DNA of 64,000 bases, taken from assembly GCA_023412195.1 (NCBI GenBank), contig JAEYNZ010000060.1, positions 1 through 64,000 on the forward strand, written 5' to 3'. A program made the position numbers and the translations under genes. Origin of the DNA: Bacteroidota bacterium. Lineage in GTDB: Bacteria > Bacteroidota > Bacteroidia > Bacteroidales > Prolixibacteraceae. The notes below the pieces were generated by a model that saw nothing but the letters and a program-made list of their open reading frames with translations, had not been told where the DNA came from and searched no databases. Of this stretch, positions 8,900-17,445 are shown piece after piece (position 1 is the first letter of the stretch; every line of letters starts with the position of its first letter).

Positions 8900-10807
8900 A
8901 TGACTAAAGTGAAGGAAAAGTTGCTTGAACAGATAAATAGCCCGGCTGACTTAAAATTATTAAAACCTGATGATTTACCTGCAGTTTGTGATGAGCTTCG
9001 TGAATTTATTATTGATGCCGTCTCCACCAATCCGGGCCATTTTGGTGCAAGCCTTGGTGTAGTAGAACTTACAGTTGCACTGCACTACGTTTACAATACA
9101 CCCTACGATTTGCTCGTATGGGATGTAGGCCATCAGGCTTATGGACATAAAATTCTGACTGGCAGAAGAAACAAGTTTCATTCAAACAGGAAATATAAGG
9201 GACTTAGTGGTTTTCCCCGTCGTAATGAAAGTGAATATGATACTTTTGGAGTAGGACATTCCTCAACATCCATATCTGCCGCTTTAGGAATGGCATTGGC
9301 TTCGAAACTAAAAAACGAACAGGATCGTAAAGTTGTTGCTGTTGTTGGAGATGGAGCCATGACTGGTGGTATGGCGTTTGAAGCTTTAAATAATGTTGGA
9401 GCCAGTAAGGCAAACCTTCTTGTAATTCTGAATGACAACAACATGGCCATCGACCCTAACTCTGGGGTAATCAGCCAATATCTTCTGAATATATCAAAAT
9501 CCCATACATACAATAAAGTCAAGAAGGAGGTATGGGAAGGATTGGGAAAACTTGATGGTTTCGGCAAGAGTACACGCAAGTTTATTCAAAAAAACCAACA
9601 TGCCCTTAAGAACTTGCTTTTAAAGGAAAATAACTTGTTTGAAGCTTTTGATTTCAGGTATTTTGGCCCTATTGATGGACACGATGTGTTGTATCTGACT
9701 GAGGTACTGAATGATTTAAAGGATATTCCCGGGCCCAAGCTGTTACACCTGATTACGAAAAAAGGAAAAGGTTTCCTGCAGGCCGAAATGCATCAGACCA
9801 AATATCATGCACCAGGTTTATTTGATAAAGTGACAGGTGAAATATATAATTGCGGTTGTCCGGCTGACCTTGCACCAAAATTTCAAAATGTTTTTGGTGA
9901 AACTCTGGTTGAACTCGCAGAACTAAATGATAAAATTATTGGAATTACCCCGGCTATGCCAACAGGCTGTTCAATGGACCTGATGATTGAGAAAATGCCT
10001 CACCGTGCATTTGATGTTGGCATTGCCGAGCAGCATGCAGTTACATTTGCCGCAGGACTGGCCACTCAGGGTATGGTTCCTTTTTGCAACATCTACTCCA
10101 CTTTTATGCAAAGGGCTTACGATCAGGTTATACATGATGTAGCTATTCAGAGTCTTCCTGTTATTTTCTGCATCGACCGCGGAGGGCTGGTAGGAGAAGA
10201 CGGCCCTACACATCATGGAGTTTTCGATCTGGCATATATGAGAAATGTCCCCAATATGATCGTAGCAGCTCCAATGGATGAAGTGGAACTTCGCAACCTG
10301 ATGTATACTGCCCAACTTGAAGATATAAAACAACCATTTTCCATCCGTTATCCCCGGGGGTGCGGAAATGTCCCCAACTGGCGTCAATCATTCAGCAGGA
10401 TCAGGATCGGTGAAGGCAGGCAACTCACAGACGGAGATGATATAGCATTACTGACAATTGGCAAATCAGGCCTGTTTGCCCAGGATGCAATTAAACAACT
10501 TGCCGGTGAAAATATATCTGTTGCACATTATGACTTGCGTTTTGTCAAACCTCTTGATGAAAAAATGCTGAATGATGTTTTCCTCAAGTTCAGCAAAATC
10601 ATTACAGTGGAAGATGGAGTGATCAAAGGGGGATTTGGAAGCGCAATACTGGAATTTATGGCACAGAATGGATTTTCAGCACAGGTTAAACTGCTTGGAA
10701 TACCTGATCGGTTTATTGAACACGGTTCACTTAAGGAACTCTATAAAATATGTGGTATCGATACCGAGGGCATTGTGAATGCTGCTCGTGAAATGATTGG
10801 CAAATAG
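8900..10807 (+). CDS. dxs: 1-deoxy-D-xylulose-5-phosphate synthase
   Basis: Dxs condenses pyruvate and glyceraldehyde 3-phosphate to DXP using thiamine diphosphate, the first step of the MEP isoprenoid pathway and a source for thiamine and pyridoxal synthesis. The 635-residue length fits. Visible signatures are the N-terminal transketolase-like block (GHFGASLGVVELTVALH, WDVGHQAYGHKILTGR), the thiamine-diphosphate motif (VGDGAMTGGMAFEALNN), FGPIDGHD, and the pyrimidine-domain segments FDVGIAEQHAVTFAAG and DRGGLVGEDGPTHHG. The ATG at 8900 is preferred. The frame is open to a TTG at 8879, but that codon lies within the TATCTTTG promoter element. A histidine kinase gene follows 54 bases downstream. 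Confidence 0.96.
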   Translation: MTKVKEKLLEQINSPADLKLLKPDDLPAVCDELREFIIDAVSTNPGHFGASLGVVELTVALHYVYNTPYDLLVWDVGHQAYGHKILTGRRNKFHSNRKYKGLSGFPRRNESEYDTFGVGHSSTSISAALGMALASKLKNEQDRKVVAVVGDGAMTGGMAFEALNNVGASKANLLVILNDNNMAIDPNSGVISQYLLNISKSHTYNKVKKEVWEGLGKLDGFGKSTRKFIQKNQHALKNLLLKENNLFEAFDFRYFGPIDGHDVLYLTEVLNDLKDIPGPKLLHLITKKGKGFLQAEMHQTKYHAPGLFDKVTGEIYNCGCPADLAPKFQNVFGETLVELAELNDKIIGITPAMPTGCSMDLMIEKMPHRAFDVGIAEQHAVTFAAGLATQGMVPFCNIYSTFMQRAYDQVIHDVAIQSLPVIFCIDRGGLVGEDGPTHHGVFDLAYMRNVPNMIVAAPMDEVELRNLMYTAQLEDIKQPFSIRYPRGCGNVPNWRQSFSRIRIGEGRQLTDGDDIALLTIGKSGLFAQDAIKQLAGENISVAHYDLRFVKPLDEKMLNDVFLKFSKIITVEDGVIKGGFGSAILEFMAQNGFSAQVKLLGIPDRFIEHGSLKELYKICGIDTEGIVNAAREMIGK

Positions 10808-10861
10808 GATAATAATTGTATATTTCCTTCGTTTTCAAGATAAAAAATTAAATAACTTACC

Positions 10862-12052
10862 TTGGATATTTACCTGAAACGGAAACGTGGGAAAATAGTG
10901 CTTCTGATCATTGCAGTTATCATTGGAGTGGCTTCCCTGCTTTATACGAGCTGGCTGTCAGAAAAAATGGCCGAAGAGGAAAGGAAAAAAGTGGAGCTTT
11001 GGGCAGAAGCAACCACACGACTTGCTGATGCTGGAATACAAAGCAGTAATGAAGCACACCTGGAGCAACTGACAACAGCTTATTTCACACTCATCCAGTC
11101 GATTCTTGAGCAAAATACAACCATTCCCGTCATCATTGTAGAGCCGGAAGGAGGTTTTAATTACCATGCAAACATTCATTTCAGTGAAGGACGTGAGACA
11201 CAGGTACTGAACCGCGAACTTGCGAAAATGAAAGCCCATGCACCACCTATCCATATCAGCTTATCAGAGGAAGAAGGAGATTATCTGCTTTTATATTACA
11301 GAGAATCTGATCTGTTAAGAAATCTTCGTTACTATCCCTGGGTCCAATTGTTTGTTATAGTTGTTTTTATCATAGCAGCATACTCTGCCTTCAATGCCAC
11401 ACAACGTGCCGAACAGAACCAGGTATGGGTAGGAATGTCTAAGGAAACTGCCCACCAGCTGGGAACACCAATCTCTTCCCTGATGGCGTGGATCGAGCTG
11501 CTCAAGCTTCAGGATATTAATCAGGACATGATCCTCGAATTTGAAAAAGATATCCAAAGACTTGAAAAAATAACGGAACGCTTCTCAAAAATTGGTTCGA
11601 AACCTGAGCTTGTCCCATCCAGCATAGTGGAGGTTCTTTCTTCAACAGTGAGTTACCTTAAAACAAGGTCTTCCGGCAAAGTAAAATTCGAAACAAACCT
11701 TGATGATAAAGATTTGCCATACATTCCACTGAATACTGCCTTGTTTTCATGGGTCATTGAAAATTTATGTAAAAATGCCATTGATGCCATGGATAATAAT
11801 GGTACCATCACCCTAAACCTGCAGGAAAAGGATGACAAAGTTGTAATTGATGTGACAGATACCGGAAAGGGAGTTGCAAAATCGAACTTCAAAACAATAT
11901 TCCAGCCTGGATATTCCACAAAAAAAAGGGGCTGGGGGCTTGGGCTTTCCCTGGCCAAACGCATAGTCGAAAATTACCATAAAGGAAAGATATTCATTAG
12001 ATGGTCGGAACTTGGTAAAGGAACTACCTTCCGCATTATACTGAATAAGTGA
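10862..12052 (+). CDS. orphan sensor histidine kinase
   Basis: A 396-residue inner-membrane sensor kinase. Transmembrane helix 1 spans about residues 12-30 and helix 2 about 158-178, bracketing a ~125-residue periplasmic sensor of no recognised family. The phosphoacceptor is H198 in the segment KETAHQLGTPISSL. The HATPase domain has N305 in NLCKNAIDAM, a DTGKG G1 box and a GWGLGLSLAKRI G2 box. Translation appears to begin with TTG at 10862 (MDIYLKRKRGK), because no in-frame ATG precedes the first membrane helix. No response regulator is adjacent, so its partner must be elsewhere. It follows dxs closely and may be co-transcribed. Confidence 0.85.
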   Translation: MDIYLKRKRGKIVLLIIAVIIGVASLLYTSWLSEKMAEEERKKVELWAEATTRLADAGIQSSNEAHLEQLTTAYFTLIQSILEQNTTIPVIIVEPEGGFNYHANIHFSEGRETQVLNRELAKMKAHAPPIHISLSEEEGDYLLLYYRESDLLRNLRYYPWVQLFVIVVFIIAAYSAFNATQRAEQNQVWVGMSKETAHQLGTPISSLMAWIELLKLQDINQDMILEFEKDIQRLEKITERFSKIGSKPELVPSSIVEVLSSTVSYLKTRSSGKVKFETNLDDKDLPYIPLNTALFSWVIENLCKNAIDAMDNNGTITLNLQEKDDKVVIDVTDTGKGVAKSNFKTIFQPGYSTKKRGWGLGLSLAKRIVENYHKGKIFIRWSELGKGTTFRIILNK

Positions 12053-12075
12053 ACTTTTGTAACCCGAATATTATT

Positions 12076-12083
12076 TATCTTTG
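12076..12083 (+). promoter_or_regulatory. Bacteroidota -7 box of the GH3-family gene
   Basis: TATCTTTG, an exact TAnnTTTG match, ends 22 bases before the ATG at 12106. A TTTG occurs at 12056-12059, but the 16-base spacing is shorter than the usual ~19, so the -33 assignment is weak. Confidence 0.45.
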
Positions 12084-12105
12084 GATGTAAAATGAAAGGA
12101 ACAAC

Positions 12106-13620
12106 ATGCCACTTTTAAATTCAGTCATAAATTGGTTAAACCTGAAGCGGAACTATCAGATTCAGCTTTACAGCCAGCATCCATATAATATTCAGTTGGA
12201 AACTCTCCATTATCTTTTAAGAAAAGCACGCGATACCAAATGGGGTGAAGAACATGGATACAGCACCATCAGTGTTGTGGAAGATTTCCAGAAAAAGGTA
12301 CCCTTACAGACTTACGATGACATCAGGCCTTATGTTGACCGGCTGCGTGATGGTGAAACAGACCTGCTTTGGCCCGGCGATGTGCGATGGTTTGCAAAAT
12401 CATCCGGTACAACCAGTGATAAAAGTAAGTTTATCCCGGTTACAAAAGAAGCACTTGAAGATTGTCACCTGCGTGGCCCGAAAGATGTTTTTGCTATTTA
12501 CATCAGGAATTACCCCGATACAAAAGTACTGCGTGGTAAAACACTGACCCTCGGCGGCAGCCATGAAATCAACAATTTCAGCAACAACTCTTATTATGGT
12601 GATCTTTCTGCAATCCTGATTGAAAATGTACCTTTCTGGACGCAGTTAATTAGAACCCCCCCTGCTGAGATTGCACTTATAGCGGAATTTGAAGAAAAAA
12701 TTGAACAGATTATAAAAACCTCCCTGGATCAAAATGTTACTTCTCTTGCTGGAGTTCCGTCATGGTACCTGGTTCTGCTCAAGCGTATACTGGAAAAGAC
12801 AGGTAAGAATAATATTCTGGAAGTATGGCCGAACCTTGAAGTTTTTATACATGGAGGAGTAAAATTCGATCCTTACCGGGAACAGTACAAAAAGCTCATT
12901 CCTTCTGAAGGGATGCATTACATGGAAACCTACAATGCATCAGAGGGTTTTTTTGCCATACAGGATGACCCGGGACGAGACGACATGCTGCTCATGCTCG
13001 ATTATGGCGTTTACTATGAATTCATTCCAATGGATGAATTTGAAAAAGAAAATCCAAAGGTGCTGCGACTTGAAGAAACTGAACTGGAAAAGAATTATGC
13101 CATTGTCATTTCAACAAATGCAGGTTTATGGCGCTATATCATTGGTGATACAATCAAGTTTACCGGCAAATACCCTTACAGACTGAAAATAACCGGACGG
13201 ACCAAACATTTCATCAATGCCTTTGGTGAAGAGGTCATCATCGATAATGCGGAAAAAGCATTAAAAGCAGCTTGTAATCAAACCGGTGCCATTATAAATG
13301 AGTATACAGCCGGTCCGGTTTTTATGGGCGACAATCAGAAAGGCGCACATCAGTGGATTATCGAATTTGAAAAAGAACCGTCTGATGTTCATCAGTTTGC
13401 AAATATCCTTGATAAAACTCTTCAGGAACTGAATTCCGATTACGAAGCAAAGCGATACAAAAACCTTACACTCGAAGAACTGCACCTTGTAGTTGCGCCT
13501 CAGGGTACTTTTTACAAATGGATGAAGAACAGGGGAAAGATTGGCGGACAAAATAAAATTCCCCGGCTGGCAAACGATCGGAAATATCTCGACGACCTTT
13601 TGAATTTATTAGGGAGATAA
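12106..13620 (+). CDS. GH3 auxin-responsive-promoter family adenylating enzyme
   Basis: A 504-residue cytosolic protein of the GH3 superfamily, the acyl-adenylate-forming enzymes first known from plant auxin conjugation and common in Bacteroidota. Visible features are the ATP-binding P-loop-like motif AKSSGTTSDKSKFIPVT around residue 100, the ETYNASEGFFAIQDD motif in the central region, and the C-terminal hinge segment YRLKITGRTKHFINAFGEEVIID. Plant members adenylate a carboxylic acid and join it to an amino acid. The bacterial substrate is unknown and cannot be read from the sequence. The gene starts with ATG soon after a TATCTTTG box and is followed by a deoxynucleoside kinase gene 50 bases downstream. 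Confidence 0.85.
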   Translation: MPLLNSVINWLNLKRNYQIQLYSQHPYNIQLETLHYLLRKARDTKWGEEHGYSTISVVEDFQKKVPLQTYDDIRPYVDRLRDGETDLLWPGDVRWFAKSSGTTSDKSKFIPVTKEALEDCHLRGPKDVFAIYIRNYPDTKVLRGKTLTLGGSHEINNFSNNSYYGDLSAILIENVPFWTQLIRTPPAEIALIAEFEEKIEQIIKTSLDQNVTSLAGVPSWYLVLLKRILEKTGKNNILEVWPNLEVFIHGGVKFDPYREQYKKLIPSEGMHYMETYNASEGFFAIQDDPGRDDMLLMLDYGVYYEFIPMDEFEKENPKVLRLEETELEKNYAIVISTNAGLWRYIIGDTIKFTGKYPYRLKITGRTKHFINAFGEEVIIDNAEKALKAACNQTGAIINEYTAGPVFMGDNQKGAHQWIIEFEKEPSDVHQFANILDKTLQELNSDYEAKRYKNLTLEELHLVVAPQGTFYKWMKNRGKIGGQNKIPRLANDRKYLDDLLNLLGR

Positions 13621-13628
13621 ATTATCTT

Positions 13629-13636
13629 TACCTTTG
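13629..13636 (+). promoter_or_regulatory. Bacteroidota -7 box of the deoxynucleoside kinase gene
   Basis: TACCTTTG fits TAnnTTTG and lies 34 bases before the ATG at 13671, directly after the stop of the GH3-family gene. No clear -33 element is seen. Confidence 0.4.
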
Positions 13637-13670
13637 TCAACTTGATAAACCTTTTGAAAATAAAATCAAC

Positions 13671-14285
13671 ATGCATATAGCTGTAGCTGGAAATATAGGA
13701 GCAGGAAAAACCACACTCACCGGATTGCTTGCCAAACATTACAAATGGATGCCTCATTACGAAGATGTGGACGAAAACCTTTACCTGAACGACTTTTATA
13801 ACGACATGCAGCGCTGGGCCTTTAACCTGCAGATCTACTTCCTGAATTCAAGGTTTAAGCAAATCATCGATATACGGAAATCAGGAAAAACAGTGATCCA
13901 GGACCGCACTATTTATGAAGATGCCGAAATTTTTGCACCTAACCTGCACAGCATGGGGCTTATGAGTACCCGTGATTTCAGAAACTACAAATCCCTTTTC
14001 GATTTGATGGTCAGCCTTATCCAGCCACCCGATTTACTGATATATCTTCGTGCATCTATACCTACACTTGTAAACCAGATTCAGAAACGTGGTCGTGAAT
14101 ATGAAAATTCAATCAGGCTCGATTACCTGAAACAATTAAATGATCGCTATGAAACATGGATCACCGGCTACAACATGGGTAAATTGCTGATCATAAATGT
14201 TGACAATCTTGACTTCACAGTCAACCCGGAAGATCTGAGTTCTATAATCGATAAAATTGACGCCCAGATTCACGGACTGTTTTAA
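13671..14285 (+). CDS. deoxynucleoside kinase (deoxyadenosine/deoxyguanosine kinase type)
   Basis: A 204-residue salvage kinase that phosphorylates deoxynucleosides to 5'-monophosphates. It has the P-loop GNIGAGKTT (residues 7-15), the DRTIYEDAEIF segment at the position of the family DRS motif, and the arginine-rich lid QKRGREYEN. Length matches the bacterial dNK family (about 200-225). Base specificity cannot be determined from the sequence; dAdo/dGuo kinase is the usual annotation for Bacteroidota members. The gene is convergent with the PfkB-type adenosine kinase gene and overlaps its end by four bases, so two purine-nucleoside kinases lie tail to tail. Confidence 0.88.
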   Translation: MHIAVAGNIGAGKTTLTGLLAKHYKWMPHYEDVDENLYLNDFYNDMQRWAFNLQIYFLNSRFKQIIDIRKSGKTVIQDRTIYEDAEIFAPNLHSMGLMSTRDFRNYKSLFDLMVSLIQPPDLLIYLRASIPTLVNQIQKRGREYENSIRLDYLKQLNDRYETWITGYNMGKLLIINVDNLDFTVNPEDLSSIIDKIDAQIHGLF

Positions 14286-15277
14286 TCATCCCCATTCACA
14301 AGTTTTAATAAACCAGGCCAGAGGCTGTCAGGGATTTTGGCCCCTATAACTTCCACTGATTTTCCTGAAACCAGTGCTGCTATTTCTGCACACCGATGAA
14401 TAGGATAACCCCTGCTTAACCCGAATAGAAACCCTGCAGCATAAGCATCGCCTGCCCCTGTTGTATCTACGGCATGAGCAGGAACAATTCCCTGTTTGTA
14501 AACTTCCTCTCCCTGCTGGATTATCGAACCGGTTTTTCCTGTTTTAACAACAGCTATATTACAAATCCCGGCAAGTTCAGAAACCGCTTCTTCAGGTTGC
14601 TTTCCGGTAAAAGCGTAGGCTTCTTCCTCATTGGCAAATACTATATCAACTTTTTCAGCTACGATTCTTTTAAGAAACTCTAAATTCGCCTCAACCACAT
14701 TATAGCTTGAAAGGTCGATTGCAATAATAAGGTTCCTGCTGCGGGCCAGGTCTATTGCCATTTCAATCAGCTTGTGATCCTGCACAAGGTAACCTTCAAT
14801 GAACAGGTACGAAAAACCTTCAAACATATCAGCCGATAACTCTCCCGCTTTTAAATCGGATGCAGCACCCAGGTAAGTGGCCATGGTACGTTCCGAATCA
14901 CGGCTCACAAGTGCCATCACCCTGCCGGTTTCTTTTTTACTTAAAAGTAAATGAGTCTTAATGTTCTTCTGGTTAAACTCCTTCTGAAAGGCTGCACCCA
15001 GCACATCATCGCCGATTTTTCCAATATACCCGCAGGTTGCCCCGAGGGCTGCCAGCGCATGTATGGCATTTGCCGCTGAACCCCCTGTTGTAATTTCACG
15101 CTTGTTGCCTGTTGTTGTTTCCATGATCAGGGCTGAGAGATCTGCATCAACCAGCGTCATGCTGCCCTTTGGTAAATTAAAGTGTCCCAGCAGCGAATCA
15201 TCTTCCAGAATATTTATTACATCAACCAATGCATTTCCGATACCTATGATAGCCGGCATTCCCAAATATTTTTCCAT
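14282..15277 (-). CDS. PfkB family carbohydrate/adenosine kinase
   Basis: A 331-residue ribokinase-fold kinase. Signatures are the N-terminal TTGGSAANAIHALAALG motif (residues 63-79), the central MALVSRDSERTMATYLGAA strand, and the C-terminal DTTGAGDAYAAGF motif whose D277 is the catalytic base. Bacteroidota homologues are commonly annotated as adenosine kinases; ribokinase or another sugar kinase cannot be excluded. The start MEKYLGMPAI is used; the second Met at residue 7 is an alternative. A TATATTTG -7 box lies 30 bases upstream. The 3' end overlaps the convergent deoxynucleoside kinase gene. Confidence 0.85.
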   Translation of the reverse strand: MEKYLGMPAIIGIGNALVDVINILEDDSLLGHFNLPKGSMTLVDADLSALIMETTTGNKREITTGGSAANAIHALAALGATCGYIGKIGDDVLGAAFQKEFNQKNIKTHLLLSKKETGRVMALVSRDSERTMATYLGAASDLKAGELSADMFEGFSYLFIEGYLVQDHKLIEMAIDLARSRNLIIAIDLSSYNVVEANLEFLKRIVAEKVDIVFANEEEAYAFTGKQPEEAVSELAGICNIAVVKTGKTGSIIQQGEEVYKQGIVPAHAVDTTGAGDAYAAGFLFGLSRGYPIHRCAEIAALVSGKSVEVIGAKIPDSLWPGLLKLVNGDD

Positions 15278-15306
15278 CCTGTTCTTTATGTAATTTAATC
15301 AGGTGC

Positions 15307-15314
15307 CAAATATA
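15307..15314 (-). promoter_or_regulatory. Bacteroidota -7 box of the PfkB-family gene
   Basis: Read on the minus strand this is TATATTTG, a TAnnTTTG match about 30 bases before the start at 15277. No convincing -33 element. Confidence 0.4.
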
Positions 15315-15516
15315 CCTTGTTTAAGCAGGAAAACTTAAGATTATGGCTAAAGATTTACAGCTTTGATCCATTCAGCTTCATTAAAATTATTATTTCCATT
15401 AAATTATTGGCTTAATTTTCAGTAACATAAGAAACCTGTAGCCATTGATCCTGACATATCAGTTGAAATCTTGCCATAAAGGTTTTATAATCTGGAATAC
15501 TTTTTGTTTTTTTTGT

Positions 15517-15537
15517 ATCCTACCAATATGGTAGGAT
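15517..15537. promoter_or_regulatory. palindromic operator, probable Rrf2-family binding site
   Basis: A perfect 9-bp inverted repeat, ATCCTACCA and TGGTAGGAT, separated by ATA. It lies 31 bases upstream of the first YceI gene and overlaps a -7-like TAGGATTG (15532-15539). This position would let a bound protein block transcription. Rrf2-family regulators (IscR, CymR, RirA types) recognise palindromes of this size, and an Rrf2 gene ends the same gene group, so it is the likely binder (inference). Confidence 0.6.
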
Positions 15538-15567
15538 TGATAGAATTCAAAACAAATAAAAAAGAAG

Positions 15568-16170
15568 ATGATGAAAACTTTCAAGATTTACACCCTGATT
15601 ATATGTACATTCTTTACTACTGTTTCCGCAATCTATGCGCAGGATTATTATAAACTCCAGCCGGAAAACAGCAAACTTGTTGTGGAAGGTACCTCCACCG
15701 TACACGACTGGCAGGTTGTATCAGATGACTTTAGTGCAGAAACAGTCATCAAAATCAGTGATAATAATATTTCACAGGTGTCGCATGTGGAGTTTACCTC
15801 CCCTTCTGAAAGCCTGAAAAGTGGAAAAAAACTGATGGATACTAAAATGCAGGAAGCACTGAAAAGTAAAAATCATCCCGAGATCAAATTCTCGCTTAAT
15901 GGTGAGAAAGTCGTTTCAGGTGAAAGTGCAACAATACCCGGACTGCTGACCATAGCAGGAAAAACGAAAGAAGTAAATGTGGCTGTTGAATTTAATACAC
16001 AAAACCCACAAAAGTTTAAAGTATCAGGCCAGGTACCGTTAAAAATGACGGAGTTTAATGTTGATCCTCCCACTGCAATGATGGGAACCATTAAAACCGG
16101 TGACGAGGTGGTGGTGAAATTTGATCTTGAATTTCAAAGGAGTAATGAAACCTTTTCAAGAAACAGGTAA
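15568..16170 (+). CDS. YceI family periplasmic lipid-binding-like protein
   Basis: A 200-residue exported protein with a signal peptide (cleavage probably after the AIYAQ segment near residue 25) followed by one YceI domain. Family marks are the opening STVHDW strand, SLKSGKKLMDTKMQEAL, the N-H-P-E-I-K-F strand, the LTIAGKTKEV strand and the closing MGTIKTGDEVVVKFDLEF. YceI proteins form a beta-barrel that binds a polyisoprenoid or similar amphiphile in the periplasm; the ligand here is unknown. Two adjacent ATGs (15568 and 15571) are possible starts. It is the first gene of a group with a second YceI-like gene and an Rrf2 regulator, behind a strong palindrome. Confidence 0.88.
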   Translation: MMKTFKIYTLIICTFFTTVSAIYAQDYYKLQPENSKLVVEGTSTVHDWQVVSDDFSAETVIKISDNNISQVSHVEFTSPSESLKSGKKLMDTKMQEALKSKNHPEIKFSLNGEKVVSGESATIPGLLTIAGKTKEVNVAVEFNTQNPQKFKVSGQVPLKMTEFNVDPPTAMMGTIKTGDEVVVKFDLEFQRSNETFSRNR

Positions 16171-16191
16171 AGCAGATATATCTACCATAAC

Positions 16192-16224
16192 AAAGTTGCA
16201 TGGTTTAACAACCATGCAACTTTT
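16192..16224 (+). terminator. intrinsic terminator after the first YceI gene
   Basis: A perfect 14-bp stem (16192-16205 with 16210-16223) around a TAAC loop. The 3' arm ends in a TTTT run. It sits 22 bases after the stop codon and just before the next gene, so it could attenuate rather than fully stop read-through. Confidence 0.7.
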
Positions 16225-16239
16225 CCAACAAATCCCACC

Positions 16240-16842
16240 ATGTCAGAATATATAAAATACAGTGTTGTTTTATTTCTGGTATTGATCTTTTATGATCACA
16301 GCATTGCTTCAGATAAGGAAAAACCTGCATCCGGTTCTGTTTGTAATAGCTTTATCACAATTCATGGTTCATCCAATGTAAACAAGTTCCATTTTTCACA
16401 TGATAATCCTGTTATTGAAAATGCCTCAGGGAACTTCAAAAATGAAAACTACATTAAAATCCCCGTGAATGAGTTTGATGCTTCAAACAATAAGATGCTT
16501 GGTGATTTCTACGACATGGTGAATGCCGAAGAATATCCCTTTATTCAAATTGAAATTGAACCAGGAAAATCAGCAGATTTTGATGAAACCTCCGGACGTA
16601 CCAGATTCAGATCAAAAATATCCATAGCGGGCAAAACCAATGAATACGTAATTCCAAGCGAAATATCAACCTGTCCGGCTTCAGGATATATGCTAAAGGG
16701 GAATCTTCTGGTTAATCTTACTGATTTTGAAATTGAACCCCCACGTAAAGTTTTGGGTGCTGTGAAAGTTAATAATGAGGTTTTTATTAGTTTTGCGTTT
16801 AGAATTCCATCAGAAGGTTTATTGACTGAGGATGTACCTTAG
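16240..16842 (+). CDS. secreted YceI-like domain protein
   Basis: A 200-residue protein with an N-terminal hydrophobic signal segment (residues 6-23) and one diverged YceI-like domain. The pattern is retained: HGSSNVNKFHF in place of the STVHDW strand, NEFDASNNKMLGDFYDMVNAEEYPFIQIEIE for the middle, SIAGKTNEYV, and LLVNLTDFEIEPPRKVLGAVKVNNEVFISFAF at the end. It is a paralogue of the gene just upstream, and both probably bind an amphiphilic ligand outside the inner membrane. A single Cys (SVCNS) follows the signal region but no lipobox is obvious. It lies between a terminator hairpin and the Rrf2 gene. Confidence 0.75.
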   Translation: MSEYIKYSVVLFLVLIFYDHSIASDKEKPASGSVCNSFITIHGSSNVNKFHFSHDNPVIENASGNFKNENYIKIPVNEFDASNNKMLGDFYDMVNAEEYPFIQIEIEPGKSADFDETSGRTRFRSKISIAGKTNEYVIPSEISTCPASGYMLKGNLLVNLTDFEIEPPRKVLGAVKVNNEVFISFAFRIPSEGLLTEDVP

Positions 16843-16887
16843 CAATCCCCTTCCAGTAAATAAATTTATCGGGTTCTTAAGTCAACA

Positions 16888-17328
16888 ATGAAATTCAGTA
16901 CAAAAACCAGATATGGTGTAAGGGCAATTCTTGAAATTGCGATGTATAACAGTGCTGAGGGTATCTACCAGAAAGAAATAGCCCAAAATCAGGATATTTC
17001 ATATAAATATCTCGATCAGATTATGAATTCGCTTAAGCTTGCCGGACTGATAACAAAGGCTGCCGGGCCTAAAAGAGGCTATATCCTCACCCGTAAACCT
17101 TCTGAAATAACAGTATATGATATTCATCTCGCTTTTGAACCCGGGATCTGTGTGATCGACTGCATGGCTCCGGATTTCTCCTGCAACCGCGATAAATTCT
17201 GTTCCCTCAAAGGCTTTTGGGGAAAGCTGAATAATCACATCGTCGATTATTTCAAATCAACTACAATTGAACATCTTATGGAAGAACAGGTTAAACTGGA
17301 TGACCTTGTAAAGTTCCAGCAACAGTAA
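16888..17328 (+). CDS. Rrf2 family transcriptional regulator
   Basis: A 146-residue winged-helix regulator. The N-terminus MKFSTKTRYGVRAILEIA and the recognition region YLDQIMNSLKLAGLITKAAGPKRGY are classic Rrf2. The C-terminal half carries four cysteines in the loop that holds the Fe-S cluster in IscR-like members: C88, C92, C99 and C105. A redox- or cluster-sensing role is therefore plausible. It follows two YceI-like genes, and a strong palindrome lies upstream of the first, so it probably regulates this group. No copy of the palindrome is present directly upstream of the regulator itself. Confidence 0.9.
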   Translation: MKFSTKTRYGVRAILEIAMYNSAEGIYQKEIAQNQDISYKYLDQIMNSLKLAGLITKAAGPKRGYILTRKPSEITVYDIHLAFEPGICVIDCMAPDFSCNRDKFCSLKGFWGKLNNHIVDYFKSTTIEHLMEEQVKLDDLVKFQQQ

Positions 17329-17445
17329 AGTTCCTGTCACCCATTTAATTTGCTTCATTTACCCCAAAATCATATAAATACTTTCAAAAATTTTGTAACA
17401 CTTTTCTATATGAATAGTTGTTAATTGCAATATTGAATTAGTGTA

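Noticed and set aside
8773..9030. N-terminal extension of the OmpA-like lipoprotein
   Set aside because: It overlaps dxs on the opposite strand and would place 86 residues before a proper lipoprotein signal peptide.
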